This document shows, piece after piece, positions 55,201 through 64,000 of a stretch of DNA of 64,000 nt. The notes under the pieces were generated by a model, which saw nothing but the letters and a program-made list of their open reading frames with translations, searched no databases and was not told where the DNA came from. Each line of letters starts with the position of its first letter. Positions within the stretch are counted from its first letter, which is position 1. This stretch comes from Arthrinium phaeospermum (taxonomy: Eukaryota > Ascomycota > Sordariomycetes > Amphisphaeriales > Apiosporaceae): NCBI GenBank assembly GCA_006503535.1, contig QYRS01000005.1, forward strand, positions 3,286,001 to 3,350,000. The letters are read 5' to 3'. The translations under genes and the position numbers were made by a program.

Positions 55201-55614
55201 TCATGCGTACAGCTCACTCCTCGTCTGGGTATTATAGTTGTTGTTATTGCTGTAATTGTGGTTGTCATTGTTGTTGTTGTTGTAGCTGTTATTGCTCACG
55301 CCCGTCTCCTGTGCGTCCAATTGCGCTGGCATCGGCGATGATGCTGGCACTTCCTGTGTCTGGGGCTGATACTGGTAGTTGTAATTGGGATATTGTGGTT
55401 GCTGTTGCTGCTGCTGCTGCTGCGACGGGGCTTGGGTGATGGGCGTGGAATAAAAGGCTTCCATTCTCTTGTTGCGCCGGTTCACGTGGCGCCTCCACAT
55501 CCAGATGGCCAGGACGATTCCCAAGACGCTGAGGACGACGAGGACGACGATAACCACGATCCAGACCGTCGCGAGAGTTCCCACCTGCGATCTGACGTCG
55601 TCGCCGTACGCCAT
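55201..55614 (-). CDS. Single-pass membrane protein with Q/N-rich tail
   Basis: Frame of 137 residues from the ATG at 55614 (MAYGDDVRSQVG). A single strong membrane helix (VWIVVIVVLVVLSVLGIVLA) begins about residue 17 and is followed by basic residues (WRRHVNRRNKR), predicting a cytosolic C-terminus. The tail is low complexity: a Gln8 run, Tyr/Gln/Pro-rich NYNYQYQPQTQ, and an Asn-rich block before TQTRSELYA. The layout recalls small fungal membrane proteins of unknown role. The frame appears open upstream of this ATG to about 55845, without a better start, so a longer or spliced N-terminus is not excluded. Confidence 0.6.
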   Translation of the reverse strand: MAYGDDVRSQVGTLATVWIVVIVVLVVLSVLGIVLAIWMWRRHVNRRNKRMEAFYSTPITQAPSQQQQQQQQPQYPNYNYQYQPQTQEVPASSPMPAQLDAQETGVSNNSYNNNNNDNHNYSNNNNYNTQTRSELYA

Positions 55615-56475
55615 TGTGCAGTCGTATGGGAGAGTGAATGTGGGTTGTATGCGACAGAGGATATCGTATGTAAGTGCGTACTGGGCAGTGGGCGGTGCTG
55701 TATTACCAACACCTTCAAAATCGATGCAGGTCGGTGTAAGACGGATTTCGCAATGATGTAGGTAAGATGACAAATGATTTGAAAAAAGGAGAGGGAGAGA
55801 AAGAACCAACAAAAAGACAGAAAATTCTACCGAAACAGTAAGCACCGGGATTGCCAGTGTTTTGGGGGATCTCGTCTGTTGGGTCGGCTCTGCAGTGGTG
55901 TGTTGTTTGCCTGGCTGCGCCGCACACTATCGTGCTGATCTTGCCCGGTTTGCCTATGGCGGAGGCCAAGAGAACCAAGGGAGCTCTTTCGTCTTCGCTT
56001 CGCCTTGCGACTGGCGCTTAATCTAAAGAAGCAAAAAGGCCAAGATCGTCCTTCAAATTCAGCCGCGAAATCATGGCATTCAATGTTTGCCATTGGCGTT
56101 GGGCGTGCCCGTCTTCAACAAGCTGGGCAAATGGCCGTGGACGATTTGAGGTGGGTTCGAGATCCGCCGCGTCGGGTCCTGTCTGCTGCTGTCGCCACTT
56201 ATTCTCAGCTTTGCTCTATTTATAAATATGATCGCCATCCGAATATTAGCTAGTACAAGCAGAGATCAACAATATGGGCACTTCCACCATCCAGCGAAAA
56301 TGTCAGCTTCCATGGTCCAATACTGCCCTGTTCCAGTTGAATCGCCGAGTGAATTAAAATCTCAACTCCCTCATCACTTATTCCTTCAGAGAAACGAGCG
56401 CGCGGTTGGTGTTAGCTTGGCTCGCATTAGGGGGAGCACTTGCTTGCCCCGTAACTATGTCTATCTCGTAATCGT
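55615..56475. other. Spacer
   Basis: About 0.86 kb without a supported gene, between the promoter of the single-pass protein and the 3' end of the secreted protein gene. Confidence 0.4.
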
Positions 56476-57123
56476 TCATACTTCATCGCCGTCCTTGAGG
56501 ATGGGCACCATCATCCACTCGACATCCACCCACTCATCCGTGCCGTTAAGCTTAGCACACACCATGCGCCCCTGCACGGCGACCCGGCCGCGCAGGCTTG
56601 TCCCCAGCCCCGTCGCGATGAGCTCCTCGAGGTGGGCCTGCCCGAGCACGACGGAGCCGCCGCGGACCCGGACGTCGAGCCGGCAGTTCTCGCGGCGCGC
56701 GACCTCGTTGAACCTCTCTTTCGGTAGGTACGCCGTCGGCAGGAACGCGTCCGCGATCTGCTTGAGGCTCTCCTGAATCTCCCGGCAGCCCTTGGGCCAG
56801 TCCGCCGGGAACAGCGGCGCGTTGGGCGAGTGCCGCAGGTCCATGGCCACGGCGGCGCGGCGCGCGTCGGTGCAGGAGCTTGGTTCTGTGAAGCCGGAGT
56901 GCGGTGTGTTCGTTGGTTTCTGGACGGCATGGTTAGCTTCCGGTACAGTGTGTGAGTTAAGCTTATATTGACTTACTTGGGATGGTGATGAGACAACAGA
57001 AACGTGTGTAGTTGTGGCCGTTCCTGTGGCTGTAAGCTCGGCCCCGTTGCCGAGACCGTCGGTGGCCCGCCTAGCGAGGACCGACAGGATGACACATGAT
57101 AGAAGATAAAAGGTCAACAGCAT
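56476..57123 (-). CDS. Secreted protein of unknown function
   Basis: Start at 57123 with a signal peptide (MLLTFYLLSCVILSVLA). The frame is open for 215 codons, but 56920-56976 has the form of a 57-nt intron: GTAAGT donor, CTAAC branch site and CAG acceptor, in phase 0. Removing it gives 196 residues and joins a Thr/Ser-rich segment to KPTNTPHSG. The mature domain has three or four Cys (SSCTDARR, KGCREIQESL, ENCRLDVRV, RMVCAKLNG), a helical part (EIQESLKQIADAFLP) and a beta-rich end (GGSVVLGQAHLEELIATGLG, WVDVEWMMVPIL). I do not recognise the family. Confidence 0.65.
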   Translation of the reverse strand: MLLTFYLLSCVILSVLARRATDGLGNGAELTATGTATTTHVSVVSSPSQVSQYKLNSHTVPEANHAVQKPTNTPHSGFTEPSSCTDARRAAVAMDLRHSPNAPLFPADWPKGCREIQESLKQIADAFLPTAYLPKERFNEVARRENCRLDVRVRGGSVVLGQAHLEELIATGLGTSLRGRVAVQGRMVCAKLNGTDEWVDVEWMMVPILKDGDEV

Positions 57124-57914
57124 GTTGTTGGTGATGACGTTAGAAACTCGGTAAGTCGAATCAATTGCGATGAGGGATCAGATTGAAGCCACCAATTCTC
57201 CCTTTCTTTCTACGGGGGGCGCAGATATATGTCCATGATAAAGGACCCCATCTTCAATCGGCTTTCAAGGGCAGTCCGAGTCACAATGGGATGTTGATTG
57301 CTTGGTTGGGAGTTCTTTTCGCTGCATCATAAAGCACTTGTTTGGAGCTGGTAGACAAAGGAAGCACAGGATGAGCTGGGTCGGTGGGTCCCCTGCATCG
57401 ACAAAGAAGGCCTGAAAACCAGTCAATGTTACTAGATTCAGGCTCTTCCGAGATGCGCTAATGCGACTTCGGAACCAATCAAACCCCATGAATACAGCGA
57501 CCATCAGCACTTCCGCAACACCGTTTTCCAAGCCATCCCTGCCAAATGATTTGCGACGGTGGCAGACAAACGGTATCCATCACCGGCTTCATTAATCCCT
57601 TGCCTTTCATCATTCCCATTATTATCTAGGATGCTATCTAGCTTTTGGCAAGTGATTTGAATCTGTCGGGCTTCCATGCTTTTACCCACTTGATGCTCCT
57701 TCTCTTCCGGCCTGAAAAAGCGTCCGTTGTTTATACTTATGTTGCTCAATGTAATAATGTAATAGTACGTAAGTAAGTAGGTAGAGTTTATCATTTCGCT
57801 GTAGTATTAGCCCCCCCTCCCCCTAAGAGAACACTATACAAGTAATCATACTAAAATCTCTACTATACGTTATCTGCAGTATAATCAAAGGACATACTTG
57901 CTCTCCTCATTCCA
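57124..57914. other. AT-rich spacer
   Basis: About 0.8 kb, strongly AT-rich from 57700 to 57900, marking the entry into the lower-GC right end. No supported gene. Confidence 0.45.
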
Positions 57915-58241
57915 TCAACAAGACCGAGTCCGAAAGTTGTAATTGTCACTGACCAATATGGGAAGAAACGTAGCGCATTGCATCAATGTATTGACAATCC
58001 TCGCCTGCAATTCCTCAGACAAAGTTGGACTCATTGGCAGACTAAGAACTTCTGTGACGACCTTCTCCGCCACATGATAGCCGCCTTCTGATATAGGATA
58101 CAATGAATAGGATTTCATGTTGTATATGAGCACCGGGTAGTATACGACAGAGGGAATGCCTTCGCGCTGCAACGCTTTGGAAGTTCTCTCGCTCCGTGGT
58201 ATTGTTGACGCAAGAGCGAGGATGCCGCGATCGACCAGCAT
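57915..58241 (-). pseudogene. DegT/DnrJ/EryC1/StrS sugar aminotransferase, C-terminal relic
   Basis: The frame encodes only the last 90 or so residues of a PLP-dependent nucleotide-sugar aminotransferase: LQREGIPSVVYYPVLIYNMK, SEGGYHVAEKVVTEVLSLPM and SPTLSEELQARIVNTLMQ. In this family the order GIPS.VYYP, then F/Y.VAE...EVLSLPM, then a final helix is highly conserved and close to the C-terminus. The N-terminal PLP-binding domain, with the Schiff-base Lys, was not found upstream on this strand up to the next gene. The first codon of the frame is ATG at 58241 but falls inside what would be the middle of the protein. I read it as a truncated relic; a spliced gene with undetected exons is less likely. 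Such enzymes are mainly bacterial and sporadic in fungi. Confidence 0.65.
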
Positions 58242-58808
58242 CAGAACGGCAAGCGATGTGACTGGCTACCATGGCTTTGCGCCCAATGTCCGTATAACCA
58301 CCCCACAAGTCGCCCGCGAATCTGCGGCCAACGCAAAAGACACGCCACATCCTGCGCCTGCTTCACACCGCTTGCATTCGGATCGCATTGTGGGTAGGCA
58401 TTCGCCGTGTATCAACGACATCTCCAGCAATTAATCCGTACAGGTAGGGCTGGAGGTGCAACTGATATGATAACTCTAGAATATGATGGGGGTTTCCAGC
58501 TAAGACTGCAATATTGTATCTGGCTAGCCATGAGTTAGACAATTAAAGACCCGCAGAACCCTGATAGACTCGATGAATACAAGGCTCCATAAATAGGGCA
58601 GATTCAATTGTCGATCTATTTAATCTCATGTAAGTAATCCACCCAGCCTGCATGGCTAGAACGTCTCAAAGAAGAGGCGTTTAGAACAAACAAATCAGCA
58701 CTTCTGGTAGCGCCATCCAGCTTTACCCCTCACTTAATAGATTTGGACAGAAAGGTCAAGAAACAGATATCGAAAAACATGTTGGATTGAAAATATGGTG
58801 AGCACACC

Positions 58809-59778
58809 CTACTTGCGACGAATCTCAAAGAGGAAGCGTTTGGTATTCGGATTGTGCCAACTTGTTCTTCCACTGCCAGGGATCAAGTCGGCTTTGACTT
58901 CCCACTCGGTTCCGGTAGCTTTCGAAACCTCATCAATCAGTCTCTCGAAAGTTGCCACATTGTGTCTAAAGGTGGACTTATTCCAAGTTGATACCGTAGT
59001 AATGCCATGCACATGGCCGGCAGATTCGCCCACCACCATCGATCCCTCAACCGGCTTCAGTAGTAGGGCAGCCTGCTTGAATAAGGCAACCTGCTCCTCC
59101 CAGTTAAACACGTGCAAGAACATGCACATGTGCAAAATGTCAAATGAATGCTGCAGTGCAGCTAGCTGTGGGCTCTCTTTGAGGATATGTGCTTCAATGA
59201 ACTCCACCTTGAAGCCTTCATCCCGGAAAAGCTTGCAGCCCAGTTCGAAGAATTGCCCGTGCATATCCAAGCCAACAAGTTGCTCAGCTGGGGCGCCATC
59301 GTGGATCAGCTTCCGAATGTCCTGGCCCAGGCAACAGCCTATGTCGAGTAACCGGGCGCCTTGTTGCAGCCGCTCGATTATTTCGCCATAGCACTCTGTT
59401 CTCTTAGACAGGTGCAGGTCTGTAAACTGAAAACGACCGAGGCACGGCATAGGATGAACCTCCCAAGCCTCGTTTCTCTGTCGTACGGGGTCAGTATAGT
59501 TGTTGGACCTCAGGTTGAGTGAACTCCATGCTTACAATGGCGGTGAGGTGGTCCTCCACATGTGTTGAGGGGACATGACTGTAATTCTCCAAGAGCTCAC
59601 GGAATGCCGGGGATAAGTATCCAAGGGTCTTACAGAACCAATCTACGTCGTGGGATCTTAGCTGCTGTGGCGTGCGCATCTCCGCTGTAAAGTTGACCGG
59701 CCCATGATGCTCTTTGGTAGCTTCATCGTCATCGAGCAAGGACGTCGCGAAGCTTGCTGAGACAGAGGATTCCGACAT
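58809..59778 (-). CDS. Class I SAM-dependent methyltransferase, secondary-metabolite type
   Basis: Two exons: 59536-59778 and 58809-59477, intron 59478-59535 (58 nt, GTAAGC...ACAG), 303 residues. The SAM-binding site is ARLLDIGCCLGQDIRKL followed by GLDMHGQFFELG, with the later strand SFDILHMCMFLHVFNWEEQ. The CCxGQDxRKL version of motif I and the N-terminal FTDLHLSKR segment are typical of the fungal methyltransferase group that includes meroterpenoid and related secondary-metabolite enzymes. A C-terminal FLFEIRRK closes the last strand. No polyketide synthase or terpene cyclase is in the window, so the substrate is unknown. Codon third positions are less G/C-rich than in genes at 14-30 kb. 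Confidence 0.85.
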
Positions 59779-60316
59779 TCTCACTGCATGTCGAATTCGA
59801 CTGATGAAGTAGGTCGGGCGCGGTGAAATTGGCAAGCTTGAAAACCCATGGAAATTAGGACATGGAAGTTATGCAGAGTGCAGGTGACATCAGTTAAACG
59901 GTAAGTCGGGTACAGTGTACGCTATGTTGACATCGTTGGGCAGACATGGGTACTTGAAGCTGGCCAAGGAATGGTAACCCCCGTCCACATGTATATGTAC
60001 GCCTGCATTCAGCCACCGCATGTTGCGATAAGATGTCTTTCCGATTGGATGGTTTCAGCTGGAGGCTACCAGCATGTCGCACCGTGAGTTCTGGGAGGAA
60101 AGTGGGGATGGTTGAACGACTTACCTCCAGTTCGAGCCCTTTCCATGTTTGCCCGTGTTGATGGCATTGCTGGCATCTTTGCCCATAGTATCGAAACCGT
60201 GGAATAACGGGGCCTGTGACGACATTAAATAGCATTTATCCAGGAATTCTATCTTAACAGATCCCATATGCATCCCTTATTGCAACTACGTGCTATATTC
60301 CGTGTGAAATTGAGCA
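59779..60316. other. Spacer with an orphan splice-bounded segment
   Basis: Contains a minus-strand segment 60125-60213 bounded by a CACAG acceptor and a GTAAGT donor and open in a frame reading APLFHGFDTMGKDASNAINT. No partner exons were found. Otherwise featureless. Confidence 0.3.
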
Positions 60317-61618
60317 TTATTGGAAGCCTGTGTTTTGGTCTCTGGGGTTAAACCCAAGTAACTCAAAATCTTCTTCACCTAGGAGCTCCCCCAGTGACCA
60401 GCTAAATAATGGCTGATCAGCCCCGAATTCTCCTATTTCCCCCGATTCCAGCAATGAGTCTTGTTGTTGAAGTTGGCCTTGCTGTCGATCTTGGGCCAAC
60501 CTGCCGGGTTCAACAGCGAACATCGGCTGTGGATCACGGGGAACATGGGAAAAGGGGTGAGTCGCCCGCGAGACGGCTATTTCACTGTCGATCGAATCCG
60601 TTGTTGCCCCAATGTGAGTTGGGGGTTGGAATAGGCTGAATTCCTGCGAAAGAACAGAGGCGGGGGCTCTGTCAGCTTCTCCTACTGGGTAGCGAACTTG
60701 TGTCCAGGTATCCCATATGAGCTGCAAGCCGCCTGCAAGGATCCGTCGGAGGTGTCTACTCCTCTCTTGAGGCATGACGTGTGCGGTAGGCCAAGCGGAA
60801 TCGGACTCTATCTCCTCTGCGAGAATGTCCGGCCCCCTCCTTTCGAAGAATTCGTAGAACGCGCAGATGTCTTCTGACATTTGGGAGTCCATATAAGGAG
60901 ATCGAGGACGTTCAACGCCAGGAAGGATAGTGTCCCAGATTTGAAACCACTGATCGGGCTCGGAGGCCCTTGGGTTTGACTTCCTGGACAGCTCGCGGCT
61001 CTTGCTATAGGAGATGCCCTCGAGCTTGGCTGTGGGGGCCCGAACACACCACACCCCGTTACGGTGCGTGACGTGTTCCTCATGGCTCCTGGCATCCGAG
61101 AAGACGGTGAGACAACAGTCACAATAATGCTCGGGCGTATGCTTCCTGGCCAGATGCTGCTTAACGTCTCGAACTCTTTGCAACTTATAGCGGAAGCATT
61201 CGCGGTGTTTGTTGGCGTTAAGTTTCCAAAAAGGGCACGCCAATAGCTTCTTTCCCCCAGTACCGGTTCTAGGCCGCTTGGCAGGGTGCAGCAGAGAGCC
61301 GTCATCGTCTCCGTCGTCGTCTTCACCTTCCCTAGCCCGCAGAGGTCTCTTTCCCCGCCGATCCGGCCGCTCGGAACCGCCTGCTGAAGAAATGTTGGCC
61401 ACCAGGCTAGAAGATTCCCGGCCACTGCTGCTGTGTCCGTTTGCTTGATTACCCGAACCAAATTGTTTATAATGCAGTTCCCAGTTGGGAAGATAGCACT
61501 GTCTGAATTCTTCCCATAACCGGTCTCTTGCACGGCGAATGAGATGAAACTCTTGAGTTCCCTCGTCCAAACTTTCCAGGCCAGATGATTCCGTGATTGA
61601 GAGACAATCAGAATCCAT
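60317..61618 (-). CDS. C2H2-type zinc-finger-like fungal protein
   Basis: Single-exon frame of 433 residues. After an acidic, Ser-rich N-terminus and a nuclear-localisation-like RRGKRPLRAREGE / HPAKRPRTG region, the protein has the fungal degenerate C2H2 arrangement: LLACPFWKLNANKHREC, DVKQHLARKHTPEHYCDCC and DARSHEEHVTHR. The C-terminal half has helical segments (SEDICAFYEFFERRG, RILAGGLQLIWDTW) and a Gln-rich stretch (RQQGQLQQQDS), ending in an acidic tail. Members of this family are abundant in accessory regions of filamentous ascomycetes and are presumed nucleic-acid binding or regulatory; that is inference. No intron is required. Confidence 0.75.
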   Translation of the reverse strand: MDSDCLSITESSGLESLDEGTQEFHLIRRARDRLWEEFRQCYLPNWELHYKQFGSGNQANGHSSSGRESSSLVANISSAGGSERPDRRGKRPLRAREGEDDDGDDDGSLLHPAKRPRTGTGGKKLLACPFWKLNANKHRECFRYKLQRVRDVKQHLARKHTPEHYCDCCLTVFSDARSHEEHVTHRNGVWCVRAPTAKLEGISYSKSRELSRKSNPRASEPDQWFQIWDTILPGVERPRSPYMDSQMSEDICAFYEFFERRGPDILAEEIESDSAWPTAHVMPQERSRHLRRILAGGLQLIWDTWTQVRYPVGEADRAPASVLSQEFSLFQPPTHIGATTDSIDSEIAVSRATHPFSHVPRDPQPMFAVEPGRLAQDRQQGQLQQQDSLLESGEIGEFGADQPLFSWSLGELLGEEDFELLGFNPRDQNTGFQ

Positions 61619-61800
61619 CTCCTCGGAAAAAGAGACATCGTTCCCGGATTGGAGCTGTGGGGATGAAATCCGGTTTTCTCGGCTGACTTGGTCAGAACTG
61701 ATCTCGTCTTCATCAGGTATTGATATAAATGAAGTAGGATAACCTGACGGTTTGGGATCTACTAAGGTTAGCTGATAATACGCTTCACTTGGTGAACCTC

Positions 61801-64000
61801 CTAGGCCTTACTGTAGACATGTCTTCGGCGCCATAGTTTAGCCAAGTTTCCAGGTCCCGGAAGCTCATACGCTTGTTCCATGTGCCTGCAGTGAGCCAGT
61901 GGCTTCCAAACGGACACGTTAGAAGCCATATGACATAGCACTAGCCTTGACTTTGACCCATTTATCATGACTAGATTTCCTCTCCGTGTCACGCCTGGAG
62001 CTTCAGCGTGCATGAGTAGTGTACTAATGGATGCCACTTCCAGTCCTTCGCAATTCTCTGGGCGACTGGGCAACGGAAACAAAGCGATAAGTACAGGCCT
62101 CTCTAACGTAGCGTGCCATTGGCTCAGATCCGACGACGTTATCCATTTGTCGACCCTGTCGTGGCCAAATATAAAAAGCGGCAATCTTTCGAGGTCTTGT
62201 CCGAACCTGTTGAAGGGGGTCGTTTTTGAAATCTGCCATCTGCATGTCGGCTTGCAGATGCTCATCAAACGCTGACTTGGAGAGGATGTAAGAGCAACGC
62301 TCAACCATGCCAATTGCTCTCCACGCTCGGCAATGGACCACGCCGAGCCATAGACAAGTACTTCCAGTCTTCTGGTCTTTTCATTCAACTTAGCTTCCAT
62401 CTGGATATCAGATGTTTCATAGGAGAGGTTACCTGCAGAATAAAGGTCAGATCCCAAGATGTGATCAGGCGATAGCGTAAAACATCTTACTTGGTTCCTG
62501 GCCGTCGACGAGTGCAACCCTCAGAATACGTGCCAATTCTGACTTGGGCATCGACCATGTCTGAGAGACGTATTGTGCAATAGTGATAACTTGGATCATT
62601 TCGCCGGAGGAAACCAAAACGTGTTTCCTAAGGGCTGCAGCCACTTGGAGCTCAATGGGCCCACAGTATAGTTCCGGTAACCATGGCAGATCAAAGATGG
62701 CTCCGAGGGTTTTGGGCGGGGTGTGCCTGCTAAGCTGGCCCGTCTGAAGCTTCTCCGAGATTTCTCGGTGTATGGCCATTTGTGCACTACATGCATGACT
62801 GCTTCCATCGAGCCTTGCGCGGCGCTGTATGCTTTCCAAAAGCCAGTTGTAAGCTGGGCTGTCCAACATGAGTTGCCGGTATACATTACACATGCCGGCA
62901 TCGGCTTCTGTGATCGGATCGTCCTCCGGCATACCTTCGAAGACCTCTTTCGGATTACCTATGCTGTCTGCCTCGGCCGTCTTCTTGTCCCAGAGTGACA
63001 TTTTATCCATCAAGGACATTGTGCTGGGTTCTTTGTCGTGTTGAGCCTTCAAGTCGACATCAAACCGGGCTTGAAGCTGCCTTGCCACCTGGCTAAGCTC
63101 TTCGTCAGCGAAAAAGGGGATGCATAAACATGTTCAGGGATGGCTTACCTGTGTCGAATGTGAACAAAGTACATGATGTCGCGATGCATCTGGGTAGAAT
63201 TGACCTTTCCGATCTTAATTGCAAAGGCTTTCAAGAGCTCGGGGAGTATGTCAGATACCGAACTCCAACTACCCTTGCTGACGACAGTTCGCAGTCTTGA
63301 GTGTAGGTCTTCGCACAGCATGGAAGCATAGAGACGCCCACTTCGGTCGGAAACGCTGGGCTCACTAGTGTCCATTGGAAGGTGCTCTTTGCAGGCGTCT
63401 ACCAGCGTTTGAGCTCTGCGTGTACTTTCTGGCCGGCGTATGGATGTATAACCCGAATCTGTCTGCGCTCCGTGCTGCTTGGTGATACCTGTGAGATTAT
63501 CTTCCAGCGTCCGAGGGTTACGCTTAGCTGCCCCTCCTGGTGATGCAAGAGTACGGCTGCCGGCGTTTCGCCCCACTGGCTCGGGCAACTCGTGTGCCTT
63601 TTGGTTGATCTTTTCGACCAACGACACGAAATACGCGTCGTTGTATGGTTCCTGGTGAGGATGCGTCTGTGAAGTTGAATTGAAGAGACAGAGGGTTTGC
63701 TTGATGTTCTCAATAACGGAGGTGCAGAAATCAACGTAATCCGTTCTCGTTTCAGACCATTCCTGGGAACAGGTGGTCAATCAACAATAATGTGGGTATC
63801 TGACGAAGAAGAAGAGACTCACTATACCAGCGGAGACAAGGTACCATTCAAGATCCCTCAGGGAGGTTATATTGGAAGACTTTATTGCCTGCTGGGCACT
63901 AATCAGTAGTCCTTTGAAGTTACCGCCTCCATAAGCGGGCAAAAGCGACTTCAGGAAGTGCTTGAGGAGAACACATGTCGCCTTCTGGTTCAGTTCTGGA
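61801..64000 (-). CDS. Large fungal protein of the incompatibility/NACHT-associated type (5' partial)
   Basis: The gene runs off the right edge. Exons with GT-AG sites and continuous frame: from 64000 to 63833, 63149-63772, 62491-63092 and 61801-62432. The first visible exon is helical (LLKHFLKSLLPAYGG, LRDLEWYLVSAGI). The C-terminal segment matches the conserved tail of many fungal multidomain proteins that carry goblin/HET-type or NACHT domains: LEVLVYGSAWSIAERGEQLAWL, then LERPVLIALFPLPSRPENCEGLEVASIS and GNLVMINGSKSRLVLCHM. No ATPase P-loop or ankyrin repeat lies in the visible part, so those domains, if present, are outside the window. A role in self/non-self recognition is inferred from the family only. 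Confidence 0.65.

Overview
The window looks like nuclear DNA of a filamentous ascomycete, most likely a Sordariomycete. Coding sequences are GC-rich with strong G/C at third codon positions and are broken by short introns of about 55-140 nt with GTAAGT/GTGAGT/GTATGT donors and CAG/TAG acceptors. The gene families are typical of such fungi: nuclear-encoded ATP synthase subunit 9, ENA-type cation ATPase, Zn(II)2Cys6 regulator, FSH1 hydrolase, DUF6594 membrane protein, fucose-lectin-type protein, small secreted proteins. I see no tRNA, rRNA, CRISPR array or intact transposon.

Layout. 0.2-5.1 kb: three minus-strand genes (CorA-like membrane protein, tricarboxylate-type mitochondrial carrier, FSH1-type serine hydrolase). 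The carrier and the hydrolase each carry a one-base frameshift at a run of four G/C. 6.4-16.8 kb: plus-strand genes for a Cys-motif/F-box-like protein, an allantoate-permease-type MFS transporter (six exons), a GNAT acetyltransferase and a SnoaL-like protein (five exons), separated by long gene-poor spacers with microsatellites and a 21-G tract. 17.0-23.5 kb: minus-strand sedoheptulose-bisphosphatase-type enzyme, short-chain dehydrogenase and Zn2Cys6 regulator. 24.2-30.0 kb: plus-strand F-box/LRR-like protein and a five-exon ENA-type P-type ATPase. 30.2-31.5 kb: a secreted-protein gene interrupted by an in-frame TAG, and an unassigned ORF beside it. 31.5-40 kb: mostly gene-poor, holding atp9 and a SET-domain protein; CAATTG palindromes are clustered here. 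40.4-42.2 kb: AT-richer, with a diverged tandem repeat.

42.3-57.1 kb: REX-type 3'-5' exonuclease, membrane-anchored fucose-lectin-like protein, DUF6594 protein, divergently placed mitochondrial GatB, small secreted Cys protein, glyoxalase-like protein, single-pass Q/N-rich protein and another secreted protein. 57.9-64.0 kb appears accessory in character, with lower GC in genes: a C-terminal relic of a DegT/DnrJ/EryC1/StrS sugar aminotransferase, a secondary-metabolite-type methyltransferase, a C2H2-like protein and a large incompatibility-type protein that runs off the right edge.

The genes are mostly independent housekeeping, transport and regulatory functions; I see no clear biosynthetic cluster. 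The oddities are decayed or ambiguous genes (two frameshifts, one nonsense codon, one aminotransferase relic), a candidate cassette exon in the Zn2Cys6 regulator, and unusual repeats.
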